Shown: positions 33,368-46,224 of the stretch, one piece after another | Layout of the letters: every line of letters begins with the position of its first letter | How positions within the stretch are numbered: position 1 is the stretch's first letter | DNA from: Glebionis coronaria | Taxonomy: Eukaryota; Streptophyta; Magnoliopsida; Asterales; Asteraceae | Direction: 5' to 3' | DNA length: 64,000 bases | Assembly: GCA_025667525.1 (NCBI GenBank) | Contig: CM046882.1 | Span: forward strand, 21,278,488 to 21,342,487 | Made by a program: the position numbers and the translations under genes | The notes under the pieces: generated by a model | The model's input: only the letters and a program-made list of their open reading frames with translations | Told to the model about the DNA's origin: nothing | Database searches by the model: none

Positions 33368-35739
33368 TAATAATTCGTCCCCGAATTATAGATAACGTAA
33401 CTGAAAGAGAAACATACCCGAATCAACTGAGAGGGTATGTAAGATAAATGAACGTGAGGGTTTCCTGGCAGAAGGAACACGGAACCTGACATGTCTTGAA
33501 AGGACATGGAACGTGACGTGACTGAAAGGACATATCTAGTTGATAAGAGAAAAACGGATAAAAGTCCGGATGAACTTGTCCGTTCCCAAGTGGCCTCCCT
33601 CTTGGAACAGTTCCTTCAGAAGATCCTGACACTAATGATAAATCTTGGTCCTCCTGACCTTGACTTGGAATACAAAGAACTTCTTGGTTATCAACGGAAG
33701 GTAGATCCCCTAATTTGATCTAGGGAAAACTAATTAACGTGAATGGGCAACAAAAACGTTATCGTGCAAAACACTCTAACTTAACTAATAATTAGCAACG
33801 ATGCGCGAGACACAAAGAAACGTAGTACGCGGAAAATTTTGAACATGACACGTGAAAAATTTTGAACGTGCTACGTGCAGATATGGCGAGTGTAGTATGA
33901 GTAAACATATCGTGATCCATGATACGTGTAACATATCTTGATCATGATATGAGGAACGTGGAATGAACATGACATGTGAAACATATCGTGAACATAGAAT
34001 ATAATGGTGGTAACGCCAAACGTTACAAGGTGAGACATAGAATATGACGAGAAACGTCTATCTAAGGATAGGGAGTTATACTAAACTTGGGTCTGGTCTC
34101 TCAAGTTCTTGCAAAACTTCCCAGAATGAGAAAAATGAACGTAAAATCGTAAGCCAAGATACGATCATGAACGTGAATAGTGTCATGAACACGAGCGTGA
34201 AAGCAAGTCGTGAACTTAGAACAAGGACGTGAAGTAAATAAGGAGTACAATTATGAATATTTGTCTGATCTGATAACTGAGGAATTGCCAAGTGATCGGA
34301 TGAGCCTTGGCTGGAACATGTCCGATCAATCTGTTGGTTCTGAAATCCTTGTGGATGTAAGGATTCTGTAGACTTGATCAACTGTTGACAATAACCCAGA
34401 TAGCATCATGCTTCTTCTGAGTTTGTTGTAATCTGGTACAAAATCCATGGAGATCTTGTCCCTTTTCGATTCACAATTTCAGATGATGAAAACATCCCAG
34501 TCTGTTGGTGTCCTATCTTAACCTGTTTGTATAACAGGTATGAAGATATGAACGTAACTGTATCTTGCTTCATCGAACTTGATACATAGGAGTTTGCGAA
34601 ACTCTGAGTCTATGAATCTAACTTCTCTTAGCGTAGGATTTTCTATAACACCTAATGTAATGTAGGGTTCTCTCCTTTACGCATAAGCTGAGTCATGGTA
34701 AGATTAACCATGCAAATCCATGTGATCCAGCGTGTCACTGTAATCAACCAGAATTGATATTAGAAATATTTCCAAGGTGAAATTTCTCTTGTCATAGAAT
34801 TTGCAACATGGTGCAGATAAGGTCTTCCTGTTCTTCTCTAGACTTAGAGGAAATCAGGCTATCCTCAACGAAAACACTGCTGAATTTGCTTATGAGTCAT
34901 GGAAACTCATTCTTATAATGCGGTTGGAGCATTGATGAGACTAAATCAAAATCATAAATCTAGCATGACCGAGTCGTGTACGAATAGCAGTCATGGACAT
35001 GTCCTGCTCTTTCACTCGTCATTGTTGGCATCATGATCATGAAACCTATCTTGTAAAGTGCTTAACACCATATGGTTGATTGGACATGTCGTCAATATGT
35101 GGAGGAGAATAACGGTCATGAATGGTGATTTGTTTAAATCGACGGTAGTCGACACATAATCTCATGGTACCGTCCTTCTCCTTGAAGGTTCTTCTGGAAT
35201 ATATGGGAAGATTTTGGAATAATCGACTGGCTATGCGAAAAAGGACTTAAGTAGTCGTGTCTTACTGACAGCTAGAAAATTTTAGCGACCATGGCTAACA
35301 ACGCACCTGCTTGTAAGCATAGATAATTTGTACGGATTTTCCTGATGGAAAATCAAGCTGAATGTATTCAGGAGCCTGAACATTACTATACATAATTATG
35401 AATCGTAGCATGGTGTGCTGTTCATAGTCCATAATTAGGATAAAATTCATCTCGTGTCTGCCCGAGGAAATGCGTTAGCAGCTTGGATCTCATCATTAAG
35501 CTGAAGGAAAACCTTCGTATATGTGGGAATACGAAAGGCGTCCTTCATGGTCATGAATGTATGAAATATAGTGAAACAAATGAAAGTGACATCGGCAACG
35601 TGACAGTTATCACTGATGCGCTGGTAATGGTATTGAAATTCTTGTGGCCTGATTAATACATGGCACAACAAAATGGATATACCCTTGGAGGGTACCCTGA
35701 ATTTCTTAGAAATGTTCCATAGTTAGACGTGAATCATGT

Positions 35740-35935
35740 GTCTTGACTCGTTTCTTGGAACTATAAGCATGACATATGTCTTGACTGGTGTCTTGACATG
35801 TGTCTTGACATGTGTCTTCAGAAAGTATACGTGAGACATGTGTCTTGACTGATGTCTTGACATGTGCCTTCAGAAAGTATACGTGAGACATGTGTCTTGA
35901 CTGATGTCTTGACATGTGTCTCGAGACGTAAAATA
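35740..35935 (-). repeat. Short tandem repeats in interior of B
   Basis: Units of ATGTGTCTTGAC and a longer period of about 60 bp (CTTCAGAAAGTATACGTGAG plus two short units). Element C has fewer units at 43,697-43,842. The region translates to Ser/His/Lys-rich repeats on the element strand but lies within a decayed frame. Confidence 0.7.
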
Positions 35936-36997
35936 ATAGAACTACAATAATAGGTTATTATGCCAGACTTGGCGGATCGGTTGGACTACTGATCCTTTGT
36001 ATGTCTGATCACGTCCGCGGCCGGAGCCTCGGTTGCGATTTCTAGGATAGTTCTGTCATAGTAGTGGTTACTATCGTCTTGTCTGTCAGTTCCATGACGG
36101 TCATTCTCATGACCGTGATTCATGTAACTATTCAGCTGAGTGGCCGGCTGGTACCGGTTTGCACTCATATGGCTGAAATGACAGCCGAATGACGTGTGAC
36201 ATGTAACTAAGAACTAGGGACAATGATTGATGGAAATCGTCTGATGGTGAAGCATCTTCTCGTCCAATTGCTTTGCTCCGACGCCTTTGTCTTCGTCTTG
36301 TAGGATCTCCAGGTTGTGAACAGCATCCGCATCTCGTAGCGTCTCCGAACGTCAGCAGCATCAACCTTTAGTAACATCTCCAAGTTATGAGCGGCATCAG
36401 CAATTTGTAGAGTATCAGCAAGTGGAAGTACGCACGTGGGATAAGGTACATGGAGTACAAATGGAATGTACATGAAATGATCGGTATGGGGGTCGATCAT
36501 TTGTCATGATTTAAGGAAAGTAAATCGGTTAAACGGTTAGGAAAACCATCATGATTACCTAGCAGTATTAGCATAGACATCATTCTGGTTATAATGGAAA
36601 CGTTAAAGTGTGGTTACACAAAATTCAACGATGATTTGCCTGACAGCATGATCAATGAAAACCAACCATGACTATCATGAAAGCATGATTCAATGAAATC
36701 TAACAATGTCTTGCAGGACAACGTAAATAACAAAAGAGGCGTAAAACATAATCAACATGAAGACGGAATTATCATGAAGAAACATGAAACCATCTATCAT
36801 GAAGAAGTGTATAACATAATCAGCATGAAACTGAAGTTAACCATGACAGTATGAAAACATACTTGACATAAAAACATAATAACTTATGAGGGGACATGAA
36901 AAACATTTATGCCAATTTAAATCATGAGAAAAAATTTATGCATGAAAAACAGTGCATGAATGCGTAATGTAGTTTATAAAACCTTTATATGTGCGAG

Positions 36998-37061
36998 GGA
37001 ACGCCTATGGGTCGGTTCCAAAACAAAAGACATGGCGAGGGGACGCCTATGGGTCGGTCCC
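36998..37061 (-). other. Twin stem-loops in leader of B
   Basis: GGAAC/GTTCC at 36,998-37,019 and GGGAC/GTCCC at 37,040-37,061, with the same 12-base loop. They lie about 0.5 kb downstream of the primer site in element sense. One stem pair differs between the twins on both sides. Confidence 0.6.
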
Positions 37062-37500
37062 AAAGTTAAAAGTTTCGATAAAAGCACATGCGACTAAATA
37101 GGGCCAGTCCTGTACCAACCATTAGTTAGTCATAATCCCTGCAACAATGATACATGAAACATAAATAAATGAAACTCATCTGTCAAAACTTATCAGAAAA
37201 AAAATTTATGTGACTAATTATGAACTACTGGGGTTCAGTCCACATAGCTACAGTTCACGAGGAACATTATGCATGAAACAATGACGCATAACTACATATG
37301 AATAACGGTTGTCCATCCATATTAGTAAAACAATATCGATGAAAACATCAAGGTTAAAACCTCAAGGTGTTGAAAACATCATGGTTAAAACAATAATGCG
37401 TTGAAAACATCAATACATGGAATAACAAACGTTGGCTTAGGAAGCTCCTGGTGACTACCCACTAGTCACAGGTCGAGTTTTAGAGCCTACAGGTCGAAGC

Positions 37501-37516
37501 CTTGGCTCTGATACCA
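37501..37516 (-). other. Primer binding site of B, initiator-Met type
   Basis: The minus strand reads TGGTATCAGAGCCAAG four bases inside the LTR. Perfect match to the standard initiator-Met primer site. Confidence 0.85.
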
Positions 37517-40500
37517 TAATTGTAACACCCCATTTTGATAATGGAATGTCACGCGTAATTATGGCGTATCATCAAAGCATACAAGGTTAAATGTCTAAAA
37601 CATTACATGACCATAGGGTTAACCGGAATCAAACATCAGTTCACAAACATAAGCCCAAAACATAATAAAGCAAAAGAAATGAATGAAAGACTAAACAAGC
37701 ATAAGTATATGAAGGCAAAAAGGAAAAGAAGTCACTGGCAGCTTCCATCCTATGCACGTCCTCCAAATGCTCGAGTCTTCCCTAGAGTACCTGCCGTTTT
37801 GGGGACATGGAAAGGAAAGTAACGGCTGAGCAAAACGCTCAGTGCACGGATAAAGACATAGTATGAATGACTAAGCATAATAAAGACTTAATAGCAGCGG
37901 AAATATATAAGTCCTGGAAAACCTGGAACATGTTCATAAAACTGGTTTTATAGTTTGAAAAACCTTGTGTTTATCTTGTAAAAACTGTTTATCACATTTT
38001 ACCATTAGCCAATATAAGTCATGAAAATCCACCGTGCATGAATACTTGGAGGGGTGACCTCATCATGCAAATTAGAGGGGTTGCCTCTAATTTAATACAC
38101 TGGTTTTGGGTAGGAGGGATCAGCTCCTTGTGAAGGATGCAAGGCACACACCACATTCACCATGAAATCCTGACTGAAAACATGTAACTAGGATGCACCC
38201 ATACGCCCCACATGATAAATATAATATTAATGGCCAAAAGCTGAAGGGACACCACGAGCAATCACTCCGCCGTGGTGAAGCCATAACATCAGTGCCTCTA
38301 ATGTTATGGTTATGGTACCTCCATAACTAGGTGAAACTGGTCATGCATGTATATGGCTATAGGTATTCTTAATTAAACATAATCAATCAAACACGTAACT
38401 TATACTACGGGAAAACATTTGGCTGCATACGGGGAATCCTAAGAAGGAAAGAATGTCCATACTGAAAGGACGGGAATCCGTACCTTATGTCTAGTGAACG
38501 AAGAAGACGAACTGAGAGGAATCCTACTTCCGTATCACTAATGCTACATAAATACATACCTGAATGAGTATCTGCTTACTAATACGTAACTGATTTTATG
38601 TCATGTCTTAGCTTATTTTATATGTTCTTATCATGTTTTACTGTTTAAAGCCTTAAACTGTGTTTATCTTATATTCTGTTTACTCTGATTAAGTATTTCT
38701 GGTATTTCATGTATTATTATACTTACTGTGTAATAATAAGTAACTTTCCAAAAATAGCAGGTTTCCTAAAATAGAAAGTTTCCAAAATTAGAAAGTTTCC
38801 AAAAATAGAAAGTTACCAAAAATAGAAAGTTTCCAAAAATAGAAAGTTTCCAAAAATAGAAAGTTTCCAAAAATAGAAAGTTTCCAAAAATAGATTAGCT
38901 GCCTTAATTAAAAATGTTTCCATAAATAGATTAGCTGCCTGAAATAAATAAGTTTCTAAAAGTAGAACGTTTCCATAAATAGATTAGCTGCCTTATTTAA
39001 ATAAGTTTCTAAAAATAGAAGTTTCCATAATTAGAAATGTAAAACCCGCGTGCTTTTACCATGAATAGTGCCCTTAAGATCGTATGTCCTAGATTAAAAC
39101 TTACCTTATTCAGTATTGATCACATTCATGTGCTAATAATCAAGCAAGTGCATACGTGTATGACATGACAAGTATCGTTTACGTACGAACCCATGATAAA
39201 CAATTAATAAATATGTCACGTGAACGTAATTGAATCAAGATCACCATTTAAAATACGAACTAGAATAATTACGTAAATACATATTATATAATTACGAGCG
39301 TTAAGATTACGGTAAACTACATGATAAAATAAACAGAAACGCTTCAGACACGAACACGTTTAACCACGAACGAACACGAAACATCGGGGCACGAGAAAAC
39401 ATTTGGGCTACCCCTTGTGGGCCCCATATCCACGAATTAAGGAAGAGAAATGGGCCTAGCCCATCATTTTTACTAAACAAAGGGGGTAAGGGAAAATTAG
39501 CTAGTCATTTTTCACTTTTCAAAAGAATTAACCAAAAACCTAATTTTGTTCTTCCTCCTCCCCTTTTCTTTCATTTGTGCCGCCACCTATAACACCACCA
39601 TAGGTGGTGGTTTGTTGATTTTGATCATAAATTCAAGAGTTAGAAACCGTGTTTGTTCATTCTCTTTCAAGATACGTAGTGGTATACCTTTCTAACCCTT
39701 CTTTTTAATTCTTTTAATTCTTTTAATCTTTGATTATTTTCATGAACATGTTATTATTTTCTTATTATTAACAAGGTAATTAATCATTGATCTAACATGT
39801 TTTGGTATTAATTAAAATCAAGGAAGGATTTATAAGGGTGTTTGTTTTTGGCCGCCTAGCAAAACAAACCCGAGGGGGTTTGGTTTGCTATTGCCGCCAC
39901 CACCAAGACCACAATTGGTCTTGGTTGGCTCATGTGGGACCCACGGCAGCAAGGGGACACGTGTGCCCCGGGTTTGGCCCGGGGTACGGTGTCGAATTCA
40001 TGCCCGATTCATGGTTCGTTGGTTAAAATCATGATCTATGTTACATGTAATTTTATGAATCATGAACTTAGGATATAATTAATTAATAACATGAAATATT
40101 AATTAAATCATGACTTAGGTTATTTTAATTATTAGTTTATCATGACATTAATTTAACCTAAGTATTTTATGTTATAAGTTATAATTAATTAATTATTAAA
40201 ACATGCCTATAATTAATTAATTTAGACATGACTTAGGTTATATTATTATTAATAATAATACACATTTTAACCTAAGTACTTTATTTCATTTTAATTAATA
40301 CATGTTACACTTTAATTAAAATGCTTAACCTATAGTTTAATTAAAATACATGAAATAATAATTAAACTATACACTATATCATATGACTTAAGAAATAAGC
40401 TTATAACACTTAGACTTATATGTTAGCTTATGTAATCAGCTTAATTCTAATTATGGAAACCTTCTATATATGGAAATCAATCTATTTCAGGCAGCTAATC

Positions 40501-40606
40501 TAATCATGGAAACTTTCTATATATGGAAACTTATTTAATTAAGGCAGCTGATCTATTTTTGGAAACTTTCTATTTTTAGAAACTAATCTATTTTAGGCAG
40601 TAAATT

Positions 40607-40773
40607 CTATTTTTGGAAACTTTCTACTTTTGGAAACTTTCTATTTTTGGAAACTTTCTATTTTTGGAAACTTTCTATTTTTGGTAACTTTCTATTTTTG
40701 GAAACTTTCTATTTTTGGAAACTTTCTATTTTTGGAAACTTTCTATTTTTGGAAACCTGCTATTTTTGGAAAG
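40607..40773 (+). repeat. 17-bp tandem array in 5' LTR of C (10 units)
   Basis: Ten units of CTATTTTTGGAAACTTT, units 2 and 5 with one substitution each. The other LTR has eleven at 47,795-47,978. The difference of exactly 17 bp arose after insertion, or by template switching during reverse transcription. Confidence 0.95.
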
Positions 40774-41187
40774 TTACTTATTATTACACAGTAAGTATAT
40801 TAATACATGAAACACCAGTAATACTTAATCAGATAAGTCAGAATACAAGATAAACACAGTTTAAGGCTTTAAACAGTGAACCAGGACCTAAAACATACCA
40901 AATCAGCTAATATGAGACACAAAACCCAGTACGTAATCAGTGAATCGATACTTATACACGTGTGTATTCATGTAGCGTTAGTGATCCAGAAGTAGGAGTC
41001 TTTCTTCCGTTCATTCACTGGACTTGAGGTACGGATTTCCGTCCTTTCAGTATGGACATTCTTTCCTTATTAGGATTTCCCCGTATGCAGCCAACTGTTT
41101 TCCCCAGTATTTGTTTTATTGTTTTGAACTGCTTATGTTTAATCAGCATAATCTATAGCCATATACAAGCATGACCAGTTTCACCTA

Positions 41188-41438
41188 GTTATGGAGGTAC
41201 CATAACCATAGCATTGGAGGCACCGATGTTATGACTTCCCCACGGCGGAGTGATTGCTCGTGGCGTCCCTTTTCAGTTTTGGCCATATTATTATATCAGG
41301 TGGGGCGTATGGGTGCATCCTAGTTACATGTTTTATTCAGTTTATCATGGTGAATGTGGTGTGTGCCTTGCACCCTTCACAAGGAGCTGATCCCTCCTAC
41401 CCAAACCAGTATATTGATTAGAGGCATCCCCTCTAATC
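41188..41438 (+). other. Three-hairpin module in 5' LTR of C
   Basis: GTTATGG/CCATAAC (41,188-41,206), CATAGCAT/ATGTTATG with inner GG/CC (41,207-41,233), GATTAGAGG/CCTCTAATC (41,416-41,438), all with five-base loops. The partner LTR has it at 48,393-48,643. Confidence 0.7.
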
Positions 41439-41982
41439 AGCATGATGAGGTCACCCCTCCAAGTATTCATGCACGTGACCTTTTCATGACCTATATGAGC
41501 TATGGTATATACATGTTAAAACAGTTTTCACAAGATAAACATAAGGCTTTTCAAACTATAAAACCAGTTTTCTTGATACTTAACCAGTTACTCAGAACTT
41601 AGTCTTCCGCTGTTATATGTTACATGCTTATCCTATTTCATGCTTTATTGTACATCCGTGCACTGAGCGTTTTGCTCAGCCGTTACTTTCCTTTCCATGT
41701 CCCAAAACGGCAGGTACCCAAGACTCGAGCATTTGGAGGACATGCATAGGATGGAAGCTGCCATAGACTTCTTCTCCTGTTTCCTTCATATATTTATGCT
41801 TGTTTAGTCTTTCATTCAGTTCATTTACTTTGTTATGTTTTGGGCTTATGTTTGGGAACCGATGTTTGATTCCGGTTTTCCCTATGGTCATGTATGTTTT
41901 ACTACATATTACCTTGCATGCTTTGATGACACGCCATAATTACGCGTGACATTCCATTTATCAAAATGGGGTGTTACAATTA

Positions 41983-41995
41983 TGGTATCAGAGCC
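41983..41995 (+). other. Primer binding site of C, initiator-Met type
   Basis: TGGTATCAGAGCC, four bases after the LTR; perfect match to the standard site. Confidence 0.9.
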
Positions 41996-42485
41996 AAGGC
42001 TTCGACCTGTAGGCTCTAAAACTCGACCTGTGACTAGTGGGTAGTCACCAGGAGCTTCCTAAGCCAACGATTGTTATTCCACGTATTGATGTTTCAGCGC
42101 GTTGTTGTTTTAACCATTATGTTTTCAGCACCTTTTTGTTTTAGCCATGACGTTTTCAGCACCTTGTTGTTTTCACCATGATGTTTTCACCAGTATCGTC
42201 TTACTAATATGGAATGAACAACCGTCATCCATACTTAGTTATGTGTCAGTGTCTATGCATGATGTTCCTAGTGAACTGTGATTATGTGAACTGAACCCCA
42301 GTAGTTCATAATTTTCACATAAAATTTTTTCTGTTAAGTTTTGACAATGACTTTTAATTATTATGTTCCATGCATTCATGCATTTATATCATATGTCATC
42401 TGTTGCAGGAATTTTGACTAAGTAATGGTTGGTACAGGACTGGCCCTATTTAGTCGCATGTGCTTTTATCGAAACTTTTAACTTT

Positions 42486-42549
42486 GGGACCGACCCATAG
42501 GCGTCCCCTCGCCATGTCTTTTGTTTTGGAACCGACCCATAGGCGTTCC
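42486..42549 (+). other. Twin stem-loops in leader of C
   Basis: GGGAC/GTCCC (42,486-42,507) and GGAAC/GTTCC (42,528-42,549) enclose the same 12-base loop CGACCCATAGGC. They lie 0.5 kb behind the primer site, where retroelement RNAs often carry packaging or dimerisation structures. Confidence 0.6.
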
Positions 42550-44379
42550 CTCGCACATATAAAGGTTTTATAAACTACATTACGCATTCATGCACTATTT
42601 TCTTGCATAAAATTTTTCTCATGATTTAAATTGGCATAAATTTTTTTTTTCATGTCCCATCATAAGTTATTATGTCTTTATGTCAAGTATACCTTCATAC
42701 TGTCATGGTTAACTTCAGTTTCATGCTGATTATGTTATACACTTCTTCGTAATAGATGGTTTCGTGTTTCCTCGTGATAATTACGTCTTCATGTTGATTA
42801 TGTTTCACGCCTCTTTTGTTATTTACGTTGTCCTGCAAGACATTGTTAGATTTCTTGAATCATGCTTTCATGATAGTCATGGTTGGTTTCCATTGATCAT
42901 GCTGTCAGGCAAATCATCGTTGAATTTTGTGTAACCACACTTTAGCGTTTCTCTATGCAACCAGAATGATGTCTATGCTAATACTGTCAGGTTATCATGA
43001 TGGTTTTCTTAACCGTTTAACCGGTTTACTTTCCTTAAATCATGACAAATGAACGAGTCCATACTGATCATTTCATGTGCATTCCATGTGTACTCCACGT
43101 ACCGTAATTCATGCGTATTAATCCATGTGTATTCTACTTGCAATACTTCACGAGTATTCGCTAGTCGATTCTAAATCATCTCAGGCGTATGCTCACTTGC
43201 TGATATTCTACAAGGTTGTCGATGCCGCTCATAGCTTGGAGTTGTTACTGAAGGTTGATGCTGCTGATGTTGGGAGACGCTACGAGATGCTGATGCTGAT
43301 GCTGTTCACAACCTGGAGATCCTAAAAGACGAAGACAAAGGCGTCGGAGCAAAGCAATTGGACGAGAAGATGCTTCACCATCAGACAATTCCCATCAATC
43401 ATTGTCCCAAATTCATAATTACATGTCACACGTCGTTCGGCTGTCATTTCAGCCATATGAGTGCAAACCAGTACCAGCCGGCCACTCAGCTAAATAGTTA
43501 CATGAATCACTGTCATGAGAATGACCGTCATGGAACCGACACACAAGATGATAGTAACCACTACTATGACAGCAACTATCCTAGAAATCACAACCGAGGC
43601 TCCGGCCACGGACGTGATCAGACATACAAATGATCAGTAACCCAACCGATCCGCCAATTCTGGCATTTTAACCTAATGTTTGTAGTTCTAATTGTTTCAC
43701 ATCTCGAGACACATGTCAAGACATCAGTCAAGACACATGTCTCACGTATACTTTCTGAGGACACATGGCAAGATACCAGTCAAGACATATGTCACGCTTA
43801 CATTTCTCAGGACACGAGTCAAGACACATGACTCACGTCTAATTATGGAACATTTCTAAGAAATTCAGGGTACCCTCCAAGGGTATATCCATTTTGTTGT
43901 GCCATGTATTAATCAGGCCACAAGAATTTCAATACCATTACCGGCGCATAAGTGAGAACTGTCACGTTGCTGATGTCACTTTCATTTCTTTCACCATATT
44001 TCATGTATTCATGACCATGAAGGACGCCTTTCGTATTCCCACGCATACGAAGGTTTTCCTTCAGCTTAAGGATAAGACCCAAGCTGCTAACGCATTTCCT
44101 CGGACAGACACGAGATGAATTTTATCCTAATTATGTACTATGAACACCACACCATGCTATGATTCATAATTATGTACAGTAATGTTCAGGCTCCTGAATA
44201 CATTCAGTTTGGTTTCCATCAGGAAAATCTATGCAATTATCTATGCTTACAAGCATGTGCATTGTTAGCCATGGTCGCTAAAATTTTCTAGCTGTCAGTA
44301 AGACACAACCACTTAACTCTTTTACGCATAGCCAGTTGATTATTCCAAAGTCTTCCTATACATTCCAGAAGAACCTTCA
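42550..44379 (+). pseudogene. Decayed gag region of C
   Basis: No intact frame and no safe domain call. Basic and Ser-rich fragments near 43,330-43,620 would fit the end of a gag nucleocapsid. A short tandem array related to that of B is at 43,697-43,842. Similarity to B runs through the whole stretch. Confidence 0.45.
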
Positions 44380-44650
44380 AGGAGAAGGATGGTACCATGA
44401 GATTATGTGTCGACTACCGTCGACTTAAACAAATCACCATTCATGACCGTTATTCTCCTCCACATATTGACAACATGTCCAATCAACCGTATGGTGTTAA
44501 TCACTTTTCCAAGATCGAACTCACGATCATGCTGCCAACAATGATGAGTGGAAAAGCAGGATATGTCCATGACTGCTATTCGTACACGACTTGGTCATGC
44601 TAGATTTATGATTTTAAATTAGTCTCATCAATGCTCAAACGACACTATAG
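44380..44650 (+). pseudogene. Chromovirus reverse transcriptase remnant in C
   Basis: RLCVDYRRLKQITIHDRYSP at 44,400-44,460, then the GVNHFSKIEL box, both typical of Ty3/gypsy RT of the chromovirus group. Then the frame breaks, a segment equivalent to the TAFRTRYGH box continues in another frame (44,560-44,600), and a TAG at 44,620 follows. The same breaks occur in B, so they are older than both insertions. No catalytic YVDD is left. Confidence 0.75.
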
Positions 44651-45869
44651 GAATGAGTTTCCACGAACTCATAAGCAAATTCATCAGCGTTTTCATTGAG
44701 GATAACCTGATTTCCTGTAAGCCCAGAGAAGAACAGGAGGACCATATCTGCACTATGTTACAAATTCTATGACAAGAGGAATTTTACCCTAGAAAATTTT
44801 CCGATATCTTTTCTGTTCGATTTCAGTGACACGCTGAATCACATGGCATTCTACGGTTAATCTTACCATGACTCAGCTTATGCGTAAAAGAGGGAACCCT
44901 ACACTACATCAAGTGTTCTAGGAAATCCTACGCTAGGAGAAGTCTATATTCAGAGACTCACAGTTCGCAAACTCCTATGTATCAAGTTCGATGAAGCAGG
45001 ATATAGTTACGTTCATATCTTTATACCTGTCATACAAACAGGTTAAGATAGGACACCAACAAACTGGGATGTTTTCATCATATGAAATTGTGAATCGAAA
45101 AGGGACAAGATCTCCATGGATTTTAGTTACCAGATTTCAGCAAACTCAGAAGAAGCATGATGCTATCTGGGTTATTGTCAACAGTTTGATCAAGTCTGAA
45201 GAATCCTTACATCCGTACGGATTCCAGAACCAACAGATTGAACGAACATGTTCCAGCCAAGGCTCATCCGATCACTTGGCAATTCCTCAGCTATCGGGTC
45301 AGACAAAGATTCGTAATTGTACTCCTAACTTACTTCATGTCTTCATTCTATTCCACGACTTGCTTTCGCGCTCACGTTCATGACACTATTCACGTTCATG
45401 ATCGTATTTTGGATTACGATTTTACGTTCATTTCTTTTCTCATTCTGGGAAGTTTGCAAGAACTTGTGAGACCAGACCCAAGTTTAGTATAACTCTCCAT
45501 CATCAGATAGACGTTTCACGTCATATTCCACGTCTCACCTTGTAGCGTTTGGCGTTACCGACATTATATTCTATGATCACGATATGTCTCACATGTCATG
45601 TTCATTCCACGTTCCTCATATCATGATCAAATTAGGTTACACGTATCATGGATCACGATATGTTTTCTCATACTACACTCGCCATATCTCCACGTAGCAC
45701 GTTCAAAAATTTTCACGTATCACGTTCAAATTTGTTCACGTACTACGTTTCTTTATGTCTCGCGCATCGTTTCTAATTATCAGTTAAGTCAAATGGTCTT
45801 GCACCGTAACGTTTCAGTTACCCTTGCACGTTAACTCTTATTTTTCTCGATCGAATTTAGGGGATCTAC
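44651..45869 (+). pseudogene. Decayed RNase H/integrase region of C
   Basis: Fragments only. Around 45,060-45,230 pieces reminiscent of the integrase and its C-terminal part appear in different frames, none long enough for a firm call. Matches B block by block. Confidence 0.4.
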
Positions 45870-46030
45870 CTTCTGTTGATAACCAAGAATTTCTTCGTAT
45901 TCCAAGTCAAGGTCAGGAGGACCAAGATTTATCATTAGTGTCAGGATCTTCTGAAGGAACCGTTCCAAGAGGGAGGCCACTTGGAAACGGACAAGTTCAT
46001 CCGGACTTCTTATCCATTTTTTTCTCTTAT
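45870..46030 (+). pseudogene. Chromodomain-like remnant in C
   Basis: In one frame a segment near 45,965-46,020 reads EATWK after a stop, with basic residues before and hydrophobic residues after. This fits the end of the integrase chromodomain (E-A-T-W-E) of Tekay-type chromoviruses. One stop codon lies within it. Confidence 0.5.
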
Positions 46031-46207
46031 CGATTAGATATGTCCTTTCAGTCACGTCACGTTCCATGTCTTTTCAAGACATGTCATGTTCCACGTTCCC
46101 TTCTACCATGTCACCTTCATTTCTGTTATTTTGCATACCTTTCCAGTTTGATTCGGGTATGTTTCGCTTTCAGTTACTTTATCTATAATTCGGGGACGAA
46201 TTATTCT

Positions 46208-46224
46208 TTTTAGGGGGGAAGAAT
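46208..46224 (+). other. Polypurine tract of C
   Basis: TTTTAGGGGGGAAGAAT directly before TGTAAAACC. Confidence 0.85.

Larger units (their letters stand above)
33368..37490 (-). pseudogene. Interior of B: decayed gag-pol of chromovirus type
   Basis: No ORF above 110 codons. On the minus strand, a chromodomain-like remnant (Glu-Ala-Thr-Trp) lies near 33,590. RT remnants lie near 34,930-35,190, with the RLCVDYRRL box and shared frame breaks with element C. A short tandem array of ATGTGTCTTGAC units is at 35,740-35,935. Gag-like remnants follow toward the primer site. The same blocks in the same order are present in C. Confidence 0.65.
39038..41978 (+). repeat. 5' LTR of C
   Basis: TGTAAAACCC...GGGGTGTTACA. 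No clear TATA box is found. The 17-bp array is about 1.57 kb in, and the hairpin module about 2.15 kb in, probably in R or U5. Confidence 0.95.

Noticed and set aside
40647..40853. Repetitive ORF with a 17-residue repeat (also near 531 and 47,801)
   Set aside because: It follows from a 17-bp noncoding tandem repeat read in three phases. Unit number varies and there is no ATG start in the array.
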